A stretch of DNA of 64,000 nucleotides. Origin: Norana najaformis. Lineage: Eukaryota; Annelida; Clitellata; Crassiclitellata; Hormogastridae. This document shows, in pieces, positions 20,550 to 31,406 of this stretch. Location: positions 16,064,712 to 16,128,711 of the forward strand of contig OZ029915.1 in assembly GCA_964023275.1 (NCBI GenBank), written 5' to 3'. The position numbers were made by a program, and so were the translations under genes. Positions within the stretch are counted from its first letter, which is position 1; every line of letters starts with the position of its first letter. Below the pieces are notes generated by a model, which ran no database searches, was not told the origin of the DNA, and saw only the letters and a program-made list of their open reading frames with translations.

Positions 20550-22443
20550 CTCTACCGGGGTGAGAATGCTGTAGAAGAGTTCCTGCAGCATTTGCAAGGT
20601 GAGCTTGCAACTATCAAGCAGTCTGGCCAAAAAGGCAGGCATGCTGATGACAGCGGCCGACTACCAAGCTTTCCATGCGGCGACCATGTGCCACAACTGT
20701 GGTGAGACGACAGGCGACGACAGGGTTCAAGATCACTGCCACATCGCTGGCAAGTATCGCGGGGCCGCCCATAACGCCTGCAACCTAAAGCTGTGCATAT
20801 ACCCAGACAAGAGCAAGGTGCCTGCTGTCTTCCACAACCTGCGCGGCTACGATAGCCACCTCGTCAGACAGGCGTTTGGCAGCTGTGAGGCGGCGCAGAG
20901 CCACAAAATCAGCTAATAACAAGAAGTACATGACCTTCAGCCAGTTCCTAAACAGCTTGCTGGACAAGCTGGCAGGGAACCTATCACTGGCGGACCTGGA
21001 GATTATCAACAGTTCCAGTGACGACACGGAAAAGCTAGCTAGGGCTGTTGTAGCGTGAAGGCATCTACCCATACCAGTACACAGACGGCCACCATCAGTT
21101 CAACGAGAAGCAACTCCCACCTGGAGGCCTTCTAGAGCAGGCTCGCCGACGAAAGTATCAGCAACGTGGACTAGCAACATGCCCAGCGAGTGTGGGAGGC
21201 CTTTGGTTGCAAGACCTTTGGCGACTATCATGACCTGTATCTCCGTATCGATGTGGTCCTCCTGGCAAATGTCTTTGAGACCTTTCGAGGGACAGCCATA
21301 AAGCATTACGGCCTCGACATGGCACACTACTTCAGCCTGGCTGGGATGGCCTGGGATGCCTTGCTTAAGAAGACCAAGATTGAGCTTGAGCTCCTGACAG
21401 ACATCAACATGCACTTATTCGTTGAGACAGGTCTGCGAGGTGGGATCTCGATGGCGTCGAAGCACTTTGCCAAAGCTAACAACCTACAGTGTCCCGATTA
21501 TGATAGCTCAAAGCCAAACAACTGGATCATGTACCTGGACACAAATAACCTCTATGGCTGGGCAATGCAACAGCTCCTACTGGTCGAGGAATATACCTGG
21601 GCAAGCCCAACGCTGGATAAAGTGCTGGGAAAGTCAGTGACGCATCCGAGGGCTTCCTGCTCAAGGTTGACATGGAGTATCTGGAGTGCCTCCATGATGC
21701 CCACAGTGACTATCCCCTAGCGCCAGAGACCTCCGTCCAAGAGGCATGGCTGAGCAATTATCAGCACATGCTTGTGATTGAGCTAGGAGGACAGTTTGTA
21801 GAATGTCAGAAGCTAGTCTCAAGCCTACACCCCAGGGAGTGGTATGTGGTTCATTATCACAACCTGAAGCTGTACCACGTGCTGGGCATGTGAGTCAGCA
21901 AGATTTACCGTGCACTGAAGTTCCAACAGCAAGCCAGGATGGCCCCACGCATCGAGACGAATACAAATCTACCTGCTAAGGCAACGATAAAGGACATGGA
22001 GGACTTCTTCAGGCTGGCCAACAACGCCGACTTTGGTAAGACGATGAAGAACTTGCGCAAGCGCATAAGGGTCGATTTGTTGGCAGCCACACAAGGGGAC
22101 CGGCTACACCACCTGATTGCCGACCCTGCCTACTTATCACACACCATCTTCGATGGTGGCCTTGTGGCTGTCAATAGTGCCAAGAGCAAGCTGAAACTCA
22201 ACCAACCAGTCTACATTGGTCAGGCCGTCCTCGACCTCGGCAAGCACTTGATGCATGACTTCTGGTATAACGAGGTCAAAGGCCAGCACGGGGGCAAGGC
22301 CCAACTGCTATATACCAACACTGACAGCCTGCTGTTCCAAGGATAGACTCCGGACGTCTATGCCGACATGTGGGACACCAAGCGCTTGTGCAACTTCTAC
22401 GAATACCCATACCACAGCAGTGAGAACAGCCCATACCACAGCA
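20550..22443 (+). pseudogene. Polinton polymerase B, central part
   Basis: The reading resumes at the LINE-F target duplication. Blocks in order are: a zinc/HNH-like insertion with CHNCGE and DHCHIAGKYRGAAH (20690-20790); FHNLRGYDSHL (about 20830-20860); a run with motif A, MYLDTNNLYGWAM (about 21531-21569); motif B, NNADFGKTMKNL (about 22020-22055); and motif C, YTNTDSL (about 22312-22332). In motif C the first catalytic Asp is Asn. At least five frame breaks are visible (near 20700, 20910, 21060, 21190 and 21640). The end is cut by the DNA transposon at 22444. Confidence 0.8.
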
Positions 22444-24455
22444 GGGTCATACCAGCTCAACTCAACCAATTTTGAGGAAGGTTCCCACCCGACCATCTCA
22501 GAATTGGCTGAAATTTTAATCACATGTTGCAAGATATATTAGATGGAAATGTCCAAAATTTTTCTGCAATATTTACATTACTTTCCAAGATATCGTTGAT
22601 TCTGTGACCACACCCCTCAAGGCATTTCGCGAAACTTGGAGATGTCCACTTTTTGAGAATTGACATCTCTAGAGCTGTTGACCAATTTACATGATTTTTT
22701 TTCTTCCTGTACAGTTTCTTGTGCAGATTACAAAAATATAATTATTATTATTGCGTGTCTTATGATTTCACCTGTATTAAATGTCAAAAGTGCCTTCATA
22801 TTCATTTTATTTCTAAATTTTCCAATATATTCAGTGATCAATAATTATCTCCACATGAACCAGGCACAATGCAATCAATTTTTGTATGTATACTGTGTAT
22901 GTGGCTGGCAATTACTTGGCAGAGTTTGACTTGATTACTTACCATAGATACTCGGCTATAAGTCGAGAAATTTTGGACAATTTTGAAAGTCCGAATTTGG
23001 GGGGTCGACTTATAGGAGGGTCAAGCCAAGATCGCAAGTATTTATCCGACGACGACTTCTCAACACATCAACACTTCACCCATGGGCGATCGCATGACGC
23101 ATCAATGAGATACCGCACAGTATATGAACAGTTAAGACATTCAAATATCCTGTTATAAAACAGATGATACTATAAAGAATTAATATTTAACAATACGAAA
23201 TAAATTTTTGCTTAAAATACTAACAAAATATCTGGCAGAATAAAATAACACTGCTTCATTTAAACCATGCTGCCATCCACCGCCAAACATCAGTTCTTAT
23301 TTCTTGTTCTTTTTTTACTGGGTGCGGTGCTTTCTTGGTAAGGCTCTGGTATTTAGATTTTATAGCGCAAATCTTTCGGTACCACGTGTAAAGACTTAAG
23401 AGAAAGACTATACCTAAAGGAATGACATTTCCAAGAGGCATAACAGTAAAAGCTCATCCCAAAAGGTTGGATGGACGAAGATGGAACAAAGGATTGGTTG
23501 GAGCGCGTCTGGAAGACATGGATAGGTGCATTGATTTAGAAGAGGCCTTCTCGTGTGGGACATTTTCCGAGCACATCAGACTGATCCCGTAAAATCCAAG
23601 GTCAAACAGTTACACACAGATATGTGTGTAATCCCTGGTGGATTAACAGCTGTGCTTCAACCGTTGGGTGTTTTGCCTCATCTGCTGGATATAGAAGGTC
23701 AGATTTAACCAAATCTGACAAGGGGTGTCAAAGAGGAAAAAATATTCCCAAAAAGGTCATAAAATATTACTTTTATTGCATTTTCTGATAGAGCATAGAT
23801 CAACTGATAAGTGCTCCAAAAATCCCAATGGCGTTTTTGTTTTAAGGAGTTTACAGAGTGTCAAATATGGTCGATTTTTGGCATTGCAAGTTGCAAATAA
23901 GGGCAGTATTAGCAGACTTGTTACCCTAACATTTCAATATCAAAACTGTGAAACCAATGTGATCACTTTTAAAAATATAAATGCAATATATCTAAGTAAT
24001 TTTTAATAAAAATACAGTAAAAATAAACCTTTCTTTATCATAATTAGAGTGAACTTATGAACAGCATTTAGTGTTAATTGGTGTACATATGATGAAATAT
24101 TCTGTGGAACTGCCAGACATCTAACAATATCAAGATAATGTCATTTATGCATACAGAATCATATATTTTGAAAGCTTTTCTGTACATAAGTTGAAAGATT
24201 TGTTGTTACAGTCTTCCATAATGAATAGTCTCTCTGGTACTGGTGTGCGGTATTACTGTGTGCTCAAGTTGCTGGCATAAAACAAAGGACAAGTTGGATG
24301 TGGGGTCACGGAATCAACGATATTTTGGAAAGTAATGTAAATATAGCAGAAAAATTTTGGGCTTTTCCATCCAATATATTTTGCAACAAGTGGTTAAAAT
24401 TTCAGTCGATTCTGAGATGGTTGGGTGGGAGGCATTGGTTGAGCTGGAATGACCC
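22444..24455. mobile_element. 2.0-kb DNA transposon with about 165-bp terminal inverted repeats
   Basis: Left end GGGTCATACCAGCTCAACTC and right end (reverse complement) GGGTCATTCCAGCTCAACCA. The similarity continues inward to about 22610 and 24300. AGCA is duplicated at 22440-22443 and 24456-24459, and deleting the insert plus one AGCA makes the flanking polymerase reading continuous. The interior contains a second, nested element (22950-23700). I could not assign a superfamily; the 4-bp duplication and GGG ends exclude mariner, piggyBac and hAT. Confidence 0.8.
22950..23700 (+). pseudogene. Remnant of pogo/Tigger-like transposon
   Basis: The left end reads ACTCGGCTATAAGTCGAG with GGTCGACTTATAGGAGGGTC shortly after, an inverted-repeat start typical of pogo-group elements. 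Transposase fragments follow: ITVKAHPK near 23447 and GWMDEDGTKDWLERVWKTW near 23469-23525. Then KSKVKQLHTDMCVIPGGLTA appears at about 23591-23650, the DDE_1 core pattern. Frame shifts and deletions remove most of the domain, and no right terminus was found. Confidence 0.55.
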
Positions 24456-24880
24456 AGCAGTAAGAACAGGAAGGTTGTGGGCAACTTCAAGGACGAGTGT
24501 AGTGGCGCTCCCACTGCAGAGTTCGTCGGCCTGCACCCGAAGATGTACTCCATCCTGAGGGTTGGTAGTGCAGAGATCCGGAAAGCAAAGATATCCAGAA
24601 GGCTGTCGTGAAGAAAGACCTATACCACAAGTCGTATAAGCAATGTTCGTTCCAGCAAAAGGAGTTGAAGCACACACAGGTCGTCCTCCGAAGCCACGGG
24701 CACCAAATGGGCCTTTACAGGCACAGCAAGACCAGCCTCTCCCCCTTGGACATTAAAAAGTAGCTAGCACCAAATGGAGTCACAACGTGGGCATACAAGC
24801 ATTATATCATCAAGTGCGAGGCCCGCATCGCAATGGAAGAGTATTTTAACAAGCTTGTCGGCAGCTGAGTATTCTATCAG
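24456..24880 (+). pseudogene. Polinton polymerase B, C-terminal part
   Basis: The frame continues from before the DNA transposon. It includes [29 protein letters not shown], a lysine-rich segment ([14 protein letters not shown]), SHGHQMGLYRHSKTSLSP and an in-frame stop near 24764. This is the usual polymerase C-terminal region of the family. I see no further metal-binding motifs after motif C. Confidence 0.65.
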
Positions 24881-24899
24881 GCGGCAGCTCAGTGCCCAC

Positions 24900-25620
24900 A
24901 GGTACCAGAATCAACTCCTTGCGCACAAACCGCGAGCAGGCCCATCCACCAGATAGTACAATGCCGGCCCGTCAACCAGATAGTACAATGCCTTCGAAAT
25001 GGTGTGGATTGTGAGCGACCACACAGGGTCGGTGGCACGTCTTCCACAACCCTTGAGGTCGCCAGGTCCATACAAATACTGAATCAAGACATCATGCCCA
25101 CGGATAGGCTCGTCCAGGCCAACGACACAGCAGGCCTGGAAAGAGGGCTTCCGTGCCACCCGTGCAGTCCTAATCAAATCAGCCGGCTTCTTACCCATCA
25201 GACGCGTCGGCTCGTCGTTCAGCGCAGCCACTACCTGGGCAACTGGCGCCCCCTTTCGACTGATCGCTCTGTGGACCCATGCACAGTAAGAAGCAGCTCC
25301 TCGAGGTATTGCGCCCCAAACAGTCGCTCTGCTAAAGTGCGATTGAAGCGTTCAACAATTCCCTGCTGCCAATGGTTACCAGCCTGCCCACACCTCACAT
25401 GCACATCCCGCTTTGCCAGCAGTTGTGCAACAGCACCCATAAACTCGCGCCCAGGGTCGACCTGAAGAAGTCAGCGGTCCGCGCTTGTAGATCTGGCCCA
25501 ATGCCGCGCAACTTCGGCAGCGCTCTTATCAGTCAGCGGTTCAACCTCTTTGTATCGTGAGGTGACTAGCTGACACGCAGCAATCACCTCCAGAGACGGT
25601 TCGAGGCAGAGAAGCTCGGA
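24900..25620 (-). pseudogene. Polinton integrase (retroviral-type), partial
   Basis: The minus strand encodes the second half of an rve-type integrase core in shifting frames: TDKSAAEVARHWA (25500-25540), an Asp-containing DPGREFMGAV block near 25430-25460, and GIVERFNRTLAERLFG with the catalytic Glu (25300-25360). Then come LNDEPTRLMGKKPADLI (25180-25230) and basic sequence. The N-terminal zinc finger and first catalytic Asp are missing; the plus-strand ORF at 25590 lies where they should be. Opposite orientation to the polymerase is normal in Polintons. Confidence 0.7.
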
Positions 25621-25859
25621 GAGGCCAACTTGCTGTATGATGCACCAAAGCTTTTCAAGCCAGTGACCACAACAACGAATGAATCGGTTGATGAGACGAC
25701 GAAGCAGATAGATAAGGTCACTGATGCTCTAGAGCGCCCACCAGCGGAGATTGCGGCCAAAGCTAACTTTAATCCAGTTGCTGCACTGTTAAATCTGGTG
25801 TTACAACAGAGGCTGTGGTTAATTAGACTCTCGACATCGTTAAAGCGAAACATCCTGTA
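25590..25859 (+). pseudogene. Polinton ORF of unknown function, fragment
   Basis: An open frame of about 85 residues (EANLLYDAPKLFKPVTTTT, then acidic/helical sequence) ends at 25859. The following frame 25917-26126 (LSDKSIEFLKQLAAPVATG…SGFKTLRVAPRKRHRN) is probably a continuation of the same or the next gene. I do not recognise either. Position between integrase and capsid suggests a virion-accessory gene. Confidence 0.4.
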
Positions 25860-26129
25860 GCAGCAGCTGGGACGGCTAAAAAGGCTCTCCGTGCAGTTCC
25901 CGCCCCTCTAGAGAAAATGCTCAGCGATAAAAGCATTGAGTTCCTGAAGCAGCTAGCAGCCCCCGTGGCCACAGGGAGCCCTCTTGTGCCAGCGGTTCCG
26001 GCTTCTCAAGACATTAATAGCCGCATCGCCATGTCTGGGTTCAAGACGCTACGAGTGGCCCCCAGAAAACGCCATCGGAATGGTGATGGGCGAGGGGGCA
26101 GGGGCTTGTTTCTCAGTCCTCAATAGTGC

Positions 26130-27045
26130 TTCAACTCCATTGAACGGTGTCCACGCTATATTGAAGACTTGACGGTAAACGTGGCGAGTGATATGCTAGA
26201 CATCGCCGAAGCGGTGCCGGTCGATGAGAACATCGAGTCACTCGATTTCCGCGAGTATGAGTCGAAGAACCTTGCTGCCATCAACACTGGACAAGCCGCA
26301 CAGATTGATATCCAGCACCAAGATGTATTCACACAGCCGTCCAAGAGCTACCTTTTTGTGGAGGGTAGGCTCGCACCCACGGGCACGGCATAAGTAGTCA
26401 GCACAATGATCACACTCATCAACAATGCTGTCCCGTATATGTTCTCCCAGATCCGGTACTTGATCAACAACACCGAGATAAAAAATGTGATGTCCCCTGG
26501 GAAAGCAACGATGATGAGGGGTATGTGACAACTTCTCCAAGGTGGAGGGTTTGAACATGTGCTGGCACAAAGATACGACTGCGGCGGCCGCTGCAACGAA
26601 TCTCGGCTTCGAAGAGCGGCGACAGCTGATTATTGTTAGGCCAGACCCCGTTGGCTCATTCTCATTCATCGTCCCCCAGAGAGACCTGTTTAGCTTCTGC
26701 GATGACTACCACAAGGTTGTCTACAGAATCAAGCAGTCTCTGCTGCTGAGTCGGCAAGCCGACGCCGATGCTGTCTTCCGATACAAGGCGCCGCTGAATG
26801 GGCGGATTGAGCTAACAAAACTGTCGTGGTTCATGCCACATGTTATTCCCGCACTTGAGTACATGAGCGCTCTTATGAAGCAGACTGAGAGCAAGGTCAA
26901 GGTGCCTGTGGCATTCCAGGCTATGCAGTGTGACAACATTGCAGTACCACAAGCAACAACCTTCTCATGGAGGCTGAGCGTGAAATCTGGCACTGTAAAG
27001 TCGTGCTGGATTCTGGTCGCTTTCCAGACAGGCAAATCATAATGA
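26130..27045 (+). pseudogene. Polinton major-capsid-like protein, broken
   Basis: 26160-26393 encodes an N-terminal block with VDENIESLDFREYE and FTQPSKSYLFVEGRL. A stop and frame change follow at about 26390-26540. 26542-27042 then encodes a 166-residue stretch with VGSFSFIVPQRDLFSFCDDY and FRYKAPLNGRIELTKLSWF, ending FQTGKS. Order and motifs suit the double jelly-roll capsid of Polintons. The interruption at about 26390-26540 and the abrupt end where LINE-F sequence starts show it is a relic. Confidence 0.65.
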
Positions 27046-27440
27046 CCACTCCCTGAGTGGAAGGCGGCCGAGGGAGATCATGGAAGCAGTAGCACCATGA
27101 AGCAGCATGACGAATCAATACATCTGAAGAGGATGAATGCCAGGTCTCAGTTAGAGCAAGGGGATCCAGATCGTTAATTGCTATGGTGTTAGTGACCTCC
27201 ATGAACTTATTGCCCCAGAGACTGGATGTTCCAGGTTGCCAGCCTGAGGCCAGTGTGATTGCTGGAGAAAGTAGGTCGAGGGGTATCCAGGAGCAAGTGA
27301 TCTGTTAGAGGGGGCACAGGCGAGCGCATGGTAGTAGAGCGGTTTGTCCTCATGGCGGCAGACTGCCATAAATGTAGGCGAAAGAGCACTTTGCACACAA
27401 TGCGAGAAACTATAAGGTCAGGCAATGACCAGATGGGAAT
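26930..27440 (-). mobile_element. LINE-F 5' fragment (endonuclease start)
   Basis: The minus strand reads LRLATWNIQSLG (about 27210-27245), then FMEVTNTIAINDLDPLALTETWHSSSSDVLI. These blocks match the start of the LINE-F endonuclease at 17650-17780. The boundary with the capsid pseudogene is near 27045. Confidence 0.65.
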
Positions 27441-27895
27441 AGGCCTGACAGTCTATCCTCATCCCATGGTGGATAGGCCATGCTTTGATATGGAATACCA
27501 CTGTAACAGACATTCTGGCCACAAATGACCTCCCATCCACACTGACTTCAGCTGCCGGTGCAACTGAGCGGGCAGCAGATAGGAAGTGCAAAAAATATAA
27601 CACTTGCACAGAACTAACACTTTGTCCCTTTGGCATTTTAGACTCTTGGCCCAATCAACAACTGTGGCCTACTCATCAAAACAGTTAGTGTGCTGTCTCT
27701 CTTGTATAAATGGTGACACGAGACAAACCAGTTAGTTATCTTTTCCAGCGCACTGCTATCACAATTCAGTGGTTCAACACTATTGCCTTCCATGGTACTT
27801 TTGCTCCACCAGATCTTGATGATTTCTAGCCATCCCAAGATTTTTTTGTTTTCTGGAAAGTTTTTTAAATCCTGAGGTATCATAATAATGATGAT
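27440..27895 (+). mobile_element. LINE-B copy 3, 3' fragment
   Basis: The plus strand encodes MIWNTTVTDILATNDLPST and ATERAADRKCKKYN, matching the nuclease-like C terminus of LINE-B (WDATVIDTLA…AAERKTAKY). Its 3' end AAATCCTGAGGTATC is followed directly by ATAATAATGATGATT. That is again an AAT-type tract on the element's sense strand. Confidence 0.7.
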
Positions 27896-27977
27896 TGGCT
27901 AAAAATATCTGCCTATTTGCTGGTGCTAAACCAACAATGCTAAATGAACAGCTGCATATAGTACAAGCAGTACATGC

Positions 27978-28212
27978 CCTGTGTCCAAGATTTTCTGCCT
28001 CTCCTTTAGCAGCATTACGGATGGGATTGACATGCTCCATAAGTTGACGAGCACTTGTGATGGTCTGCTCTTGGAAGCTCTGCAGAGAGCCATCTTCAAG
28101 TGGATATAGACTGTGGCTGATTGCTTCCAGCGCTGATTGATCCAGATCACCAATATATTCAGTGATCTTTTCAAGTGCATCGTCACATTCTTTGAAGCCA
28201 GGTGCCGAAGCC
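27978..28212 (-). CDS. TLN: Talin exon e (1 base plus 78 codons), GC donor
   Basis: After a TGTTTCAG acceptor the first base completes the split Arg codon, followed by ASAPGFKECDDALEK and ending AENLGHR, in the R11 part of the rod. The segment TITSARQLMEHVNPIRN aligns with a talin helix reported to bind vinculin (family knowledge, not tested here). The only donor that keeps frame with exon f is GCATGT directly after CACAGG, a GC-AG intron. Nearby GT dinucleotides would change the phase. The reading frame stays open for about 66 codons beyond the exon, so intron-retained reading is possible but not talin-like. Confidence 0.9.
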
Positions 28213-28625
28213 CTGAAACAATATACATGACACAGTCATTTATCTAACCCCTCATTTTAAAAGATTATATTTTATAGCACTTTAAACAACAAGTCAGATG
28301 AGAGGATCACTCCATATGCATATTATCATCGACAGCAGGCCATTGTCAAAGAACTTCATCTGGGCTAAAACAGAGGACATTTAGGCAAGTGATCAGCCCC
28401 ATGTGTAAAATAGGTGTAGAGCTGGTCATTCTAACCTATTCTCCTGCTCTTATCACCTACCAAAGACAACATATCACCACACTATCAAGCAGCTGCATAA
28501 AACGTTTGCTGGCTGCATGTCCCATAAGCAATCTCCTACAAGACGAGTTTGATGACATACCAGGCTATGAATGAATGGTCTTGCACAAGTGTATTTAGTC
28601 AATTACTGATTTGGAGAAACAGACT
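28213..28625. other. Intron sequence, nothing recognised
   Basis: Acceptor of exon e at 28213-28214. The rest has no motif I can support. Confidence 0.35.
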
Positions 28626-28629
28626 AGCA

Positions 28630-28805
28630 ACATCATCATCATGTCCTATCTACAGTGTTGCCATTTCCACAACTCTGCTAACCATCCAGTCTCATCTCAA
28701 GCTCATCTTCAGGCGCATGTAGCCTGAAGTTCAGTGGGCAGAGATCTGCCTCCACAATCCCGTTCCACGTATGCTTGGGCTGCCTGATCGGTCTCTTCCA
28801 ACAAC
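28630..28805 (-). mobile_element. LINE 3' fragment, same family as 4955-5400
   Basis: The minus strand reads AGTTGTGGAAATGGCAACAC (compare AGTTGTGGAAACGGCAATGC at 5312). It also carries DLCPLNFRLHAPEDE-type coding, and ATGATGATGATG at its 3' end (28631-28643). Confidence 0.6.
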
Positions 28806-29095
28806 ATGTATATCAAATTCACTCAACCTCAAAACATCAACTGCATGTACCAGGAACGTTTGAACACTCTTTTACAATAGTCTTTCTGAAAATGTCAAGC
28901 TTCACCATCCCTTGACATCTTCAAATCACAACAGCTCAAGGCATTTCATTTAATGCCTCTTTTGATGTTTAAACTCTTAAATCATGAACAACACCCTTTC
29001 CTTAGCACTTGACACTACATAAATTGTTTTATATTGTTATTGTTATCATTGTTGTTGTTGTTGTTATTATTATTATTATTATTATCCTCTTTGCT
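28806..29095 (+). mobile_element. LINE 3' end with TTG/ATT tail
   Basis: The 3' non-coding part of a non-LTR element ends in (TTG)n(TTA)n at 29050-29087. Coding is not recognisable. The assignment rests on the tail and on position. Confidence 0.4.
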
Positions 29096-29099
29096 ATAA

Positions 29100-30844
29100 A
29101 ATAATAATTAACAATATCAATAATCAGCAACTTGTAATGTGCCAGCGTCTAGTGCACAAGGCATCAACTCATGGTGCACCAAAGCCAAGCCACAATCAGG
29201 TCATTAACAAGAAGGTCAGTCCACAAGACAAAGATGCAGCCTCTGGTGGATAAGCAATTTGAAGAAGGTAAGTTTTAAGTTGAGAACGAAATGACAAGTA
29301 GCAAATGAGCAGAACGAACAGACACAGAGGGAGAGTTCCAAAATTTAGGTCTAGCAACCGAAGAAACCCGTCGATTCTAGTCCAAGGTAAGGCCAGAGAA
29401 AGACAATCAGATGACGTTGTAAAAAAATGGTACAGTGCGGACTCTTTAACATGAAGTCGTGGGGGACACGCCTTTGAAACTGTGTGTAAATCAGTTCACG
29501 CATTAAACGGAACAATGTTGAAATATATCGCCTCTGCTATTCAGTCGCCCACACTCCCCTATCCCATGCTGTTCCCTCCAGCCAAGCTCCTCTTTGCACG
29601 GCAGGCAGGGCTGTACTCAGCTGGCCCCCCAGCCAGCCAACCTCTCTGAGGTCGCGCCTGTCAGGCCATACCTGCCTCGTTCTGCCGAATCTCCCTCCTA
29701 ACCGGTTAAAACCGGTTCCTGTCAGACTTCCTTGTCCATCCCTGCTGCCCTAATTAGCTCCCTCCTGCGGTAAGACACCCTCCCGCTTGTACGACTAATG
29801 CAAAGTTCAGGAATGAATGGAATACAGCTGCCAGACTACGTCTCCACTGTTTTAATTACCCTTATTCCCGGTAGTAAAACGCGTTAACCGATAAGGCGTG
29901 TTAAGTCAATAGCTTTGGGGGACATACAACCACTTCGCATTATGCGGAATCGCGGGTAAAACGGGAGCGCGTTAACGTGTCCCCACTGTAACTCTAGGGA
30001 ATGATGACCGATTTTAAATATTGTGGCTGGCTAGAGTTCAATGTTTTATAAACCATAAGTCCCAATCTGAAACAAATCCTTTGCTGAACAGGAAGCAATT
30101 GCAAAGATTTAAGCACAGGGGTTATATGCTCATATTTTGGAGTATTTATTATGGCTCTAGCCAAGGAGTTCTGAACTCTCTGGAGATTCTGCAAGTCTGA
30201 CTGTGATACCAACAAAAAGCAAGTTACAGTAGTCAACACGACTGGAGACCAATGTGTTTGCCAAAGATATTTTAGAGGACATAGAGACTTAATGCCTAAT
30301 TCTGTGTATCTTATGAATATACATGTATGATGAATTACAAATACCATTTACATAGTTTGTGAGAGACATGGTAGAATCAAAAACAATGCCCAAGTCACAA
30401 GCGGCATCAGTCAACTCAATGAGTGAGTCACCCAGCTTTAAGGATTTAAGCGATTCAAACTTCTTAAGTTGTTGTGGGGTGCTCAGTAGTAGAAATTCAG
30501 TCTTTCATGAGTTAAGGAAGGAGTTTCTTAGCTACCATCCAAGACTGCAGATCCTTAAAGACAACAGTCGCACAGACAAGCGACAAATTGTCAAATGAAA
30601 TGTAGATTTTGGTATCATCCGAATAGAAATGATATCCTAGTGAATTATTGTCTAGCAGTGTACCTAGAGGTGTGGTGTTTAATGCAAACAAAAGAGGACC
30701 AAGTACAGAACCCTGCAGAACACCACATGTCAATGAAGCACTAGATGAATAATTACTGTTCAAATATACTGACTGAGTGCGTGGGCTAAGACAAGTAGCA
30801 AACCTTTGTAGGGAGGGACCAGAAACCCCAAACCAGTGCTGGAG
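29100..30844 (-). mobile_element. LINE-A copy on minus strand, 3' half (continues at 41250)
   Basis: The minus strand carries TGATGCCTTGTGCACTAGAC-type 3' sequence at 29145-29180. The C-terminal domain follows (30000-30350), then the RT part (30500-30868): SVYLNSNYSSSASLTCGV, LQGSVLGPLLFALN and HFYSDDTKIYISF, where YADD reads YSDD. It is interrupted by a MITE (29433-29988). The LTR element at 30850-41244 splits the RT reading, which resumes at 41250. Confidence 0.85.
29433..29988. mobile_element. Pogo/Tigger-like MITE, 556 bp
   Basis: Ends CAGTGCGGACTCTTTAAC and (reverse complement) CAGTGGGGACACGTTAAC, flanked by TA on each side (29431-29432, 29989-29990). No ORF. Contains AACCGGTTAAAACCGGTT. 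Confidence 0.7.
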
Positions 30845-30849
30845 ATGAT

Positions 30850-31035
30850 TGTCGCGAGCTAGTCGCAAAGTCAGAGTTCAGAAATAAGTCAATACAATAA
30901 CTTTTCACGCGTTTCTTCTTCTCGTTGTGCAATCTCAAACCGCCATAACTCGAGTCTTCCTCTAGACTGTCAACCTGCCCCTTGTATATGAAATTTAGTA
31001 AGTAAGTGGGACCTGCCCACCCCTTGGTCCTGACA
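30850..31035 (-). repeat. 3' LTR of the Gmr1-like element
   Basis: 186 bp, TG…CA ends with TGTC/GACA inverted termini. Substitutions relative to the other LTR lie at four sites (CTCGAGTC/CTCAAGCC, GTAAG/GTACG, CCACC/CCAAC). Confidence 0.95.
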
Positions 31036-31040
31036 TTATG

Positions 31041-31053
31041 CCCCCCTCTTTTT
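31041..31053 (-). promoter_or_regulatory. Polypurine tract
   Basis: The minus strand reads AAAAAGAGGGGGG, five bases before the 3' LTR. It is the expected primer site for plus-strand DNA synthesis. Confidence 0.85.
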
Positions 31054-31406
31054 AAGACAATGTTCTGGGTTAAAACTTTAAAAACAGTATTTACAGAACA
31101 ATCAGAACATTGGCTTGCAGAACCCGACCTAAACCCGAACAATAGCATATAACCACAAAAAGAAATCAAAGGTATGGCGGACATAACCAAACCAAACAAA
31201 ATAAAACCATTATAGTTACAGACATGAGTGCTAACAAATAAATACCTGCTATTAGTACACATCTTCAACCTAAACAGTCAGCTTTACCATAGGCTAAGAC
31301 ACCAATACACAAGCTAACCCAGCCTGTCTTAACATAAACCAACTTAACTATAATACTAAGTAGGTCACATAAGTATAATATAAGTAACTCTTATTGAGAC
31401 CACTTT

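Larger units (their letters stand above)
16160..27045. mobile_element. Decayed Polinton/Maverick (virus-like DNA transposon)
   Basis: Polintons are large self-synthesising DNA transposons, also viewed as integrated viruses, with a protein-primed family-B polymerase, a retroviral-type integrase and capsid genes. Here the plus strand carries polymerase pieces (16280-17230, 20550-22443, 24456-24880) and capsid-like pieces (about 26130-27045). The minus strand carries an integrase piece (24900-25620). LINE-F splits the polymerase at 17231-20549, and a 2-kb DNA transposon splits it at 22444-24455. I could not find the terminal inverted repeats or an ATPase or protease gene. All genes contain frame breaks, so this is an old copy. 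Confidence 0.8.

Noticed and set aside
27780..27977. Continuation of the open frame beyond talin exon e
   Set aside because: The residues after LGHR are not talin-like, and the sequence overlaps a LINE-B 3' end. It is intron read-through.
30786..31268. A 160-residue minus-strand open frame
   Set aside because: It crosses the junction between the LTR element, its LTR and LINE-A. It is a chimera of unrelated segments.
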